From: Pseudofrankia asymbiotica
GTDB taxonomy: Bacteria > Actinomycetota > Actinomycetes > Frankiales > Frankiaceae
Length of the DNA stretch: 5,118 nt
Reading direction: 5' to 3'
Assembly (NCBI RefSeq): GCF_001983105.1
Contig: NZ_MOMC01000037.1
Span: forward strand, 19,396-24,513
Position numbers and translations under genes: made by a program. Below are positions 4,879 to 5,118 of this stretch, piece after piece. Each line of letters begins with the position of its first letter. Position 1 is the stretch's first letter. A model generated the notes under the pieces. It worked only from the letters and a program-made list of their open reading frames with translations. It ran no database searches and was not told the origin of the DNA.

Positions 4879-5118
4879 GCTTCTTCTGGAAGATCTCATA
4901 GCCGTGCGGCGCCTCGGCGAGCGGGAGCCGGTGCGTCGCGAAATCCTCCACGCCCAACAGGTCGGCGTCGGCCAGCAGCGGCAGTATCTCGCCGGTCCAC
5001 CGGCGCACGTGCGCCTGGCCCATCCGCAGCTGCACCCCCTTGTCGAACAGATCCATCATGGGCATCGGGTCGACCTCGCCGCCGTACACACCGGACAACG
5101 ACACCGTCCCGCCGCGGC
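4844..5118 (-). CDS. Zinc-dependent alcohol/formaldehyde dehydrogenase-like protein, C-terminal part
   Basis: The last 90 codons and the TAG stop are present; the start lies beyond the right edge. The visible part begins RGGTVSLSGVYGG, the end of the NAD(P)-binding Rossmann fold in medium-chain dehydrogenases. The segment KGVQLRMGQAHVRRW and the tail THRLPLAEAPHGYEIFQKKQDDCVKVVLKP are typical of the formaldehyde-dehydrogenase-like branch of zinc alcohol dehydrogenases, usually about 380-400 residues. The catalytic zinc ligands lie in the missing N-terminal part, so activity and substrate cannot be judged. The usual reaction would be NAD-dependent oxidation of an alcohol or aldehyde adduct in the cytoplasm. 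The GTG at 5102-5104 is an internal valine, not a start. The gene converges on the small membrane protein gene across the 4736-4778 hairpin. Confidence 0.9.
   Translation of the reverse strand, partial: RGGTVSLSGVYGGEVDPMPMMDLFDKGVQLRMGQAHVRRWTGEILPLLADADLLGVEDFATHRLPLAEAPHGYEIFQKKQDDCVKVVLKP

Overview
The window is very GC-rich (roughly 70% by eye), with strong G/C bias at third codon positions. It carries a Tat-type lipoprotein signal, a PATAN/DUF4388-like regulator and a small actinobacterial-type membrane protein. Together these point to a high-GC Actinomycetota chromosome. A Frankia-like actinomycete is possible, but the sequence alone does not settle genus.

Layout, left to right. (1) 145-1005 (+): a DUF4388/PATAN-like protein with a C-terminal winged-helix-like segment, probably regulatory. 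(2) 1006-1443: a convergent, apparently non-coding gap rich in inverted and direct repeats, ending in three GC-rich 26-28 nt tandem units. (3) 1444-2349 (-): a four-helix membrane protein (DUF2231) fused to a soluble Rieske [2Fe-2S] domain. (4) 2350-2578: a divergent intergenic region with five imperfect ~19-nt tandem repeats, a perfect 6-bp inverted repeat and a -10 box. The -10 box lies so close to the next gene that its mRNA may be leaderless. (5) 2579-4264 (+): a PhoD-family alkaline phosphatase/phosphodiesterase with a twin-arginine lipoprotein signal. (6) 4423-4728 (+): a 101-residue two-helix membrane protein resembling the HGxxPAAW family. (7) 4736-4778: a perfect 19-bp terminator-like hairpin between convergent genes. 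(8) 4844-5118 (-): the C-terminal end of a zinc-dependent alcohol/formaldehyde dehydrogenase-like protein that runs off the window.

How they fit together. The Rieske gene and phoD are divergent and share one repeat-rich control region, so joint regulation is plausible but not shown. The phosphatase would act at the outer face of the membrane. The Rieske protein would sit in the membrane with an electron-transfer domain. The small membrane protein gene follows phoD after 158 nt with its own strong ribosome binding site and may or may not be co-transcribed. I see no mobile element, CRISPR array, tRNA, rRNA or defence system. The coding content is ordinary; the less usual material is the repeat and hairpin structure between the genes.
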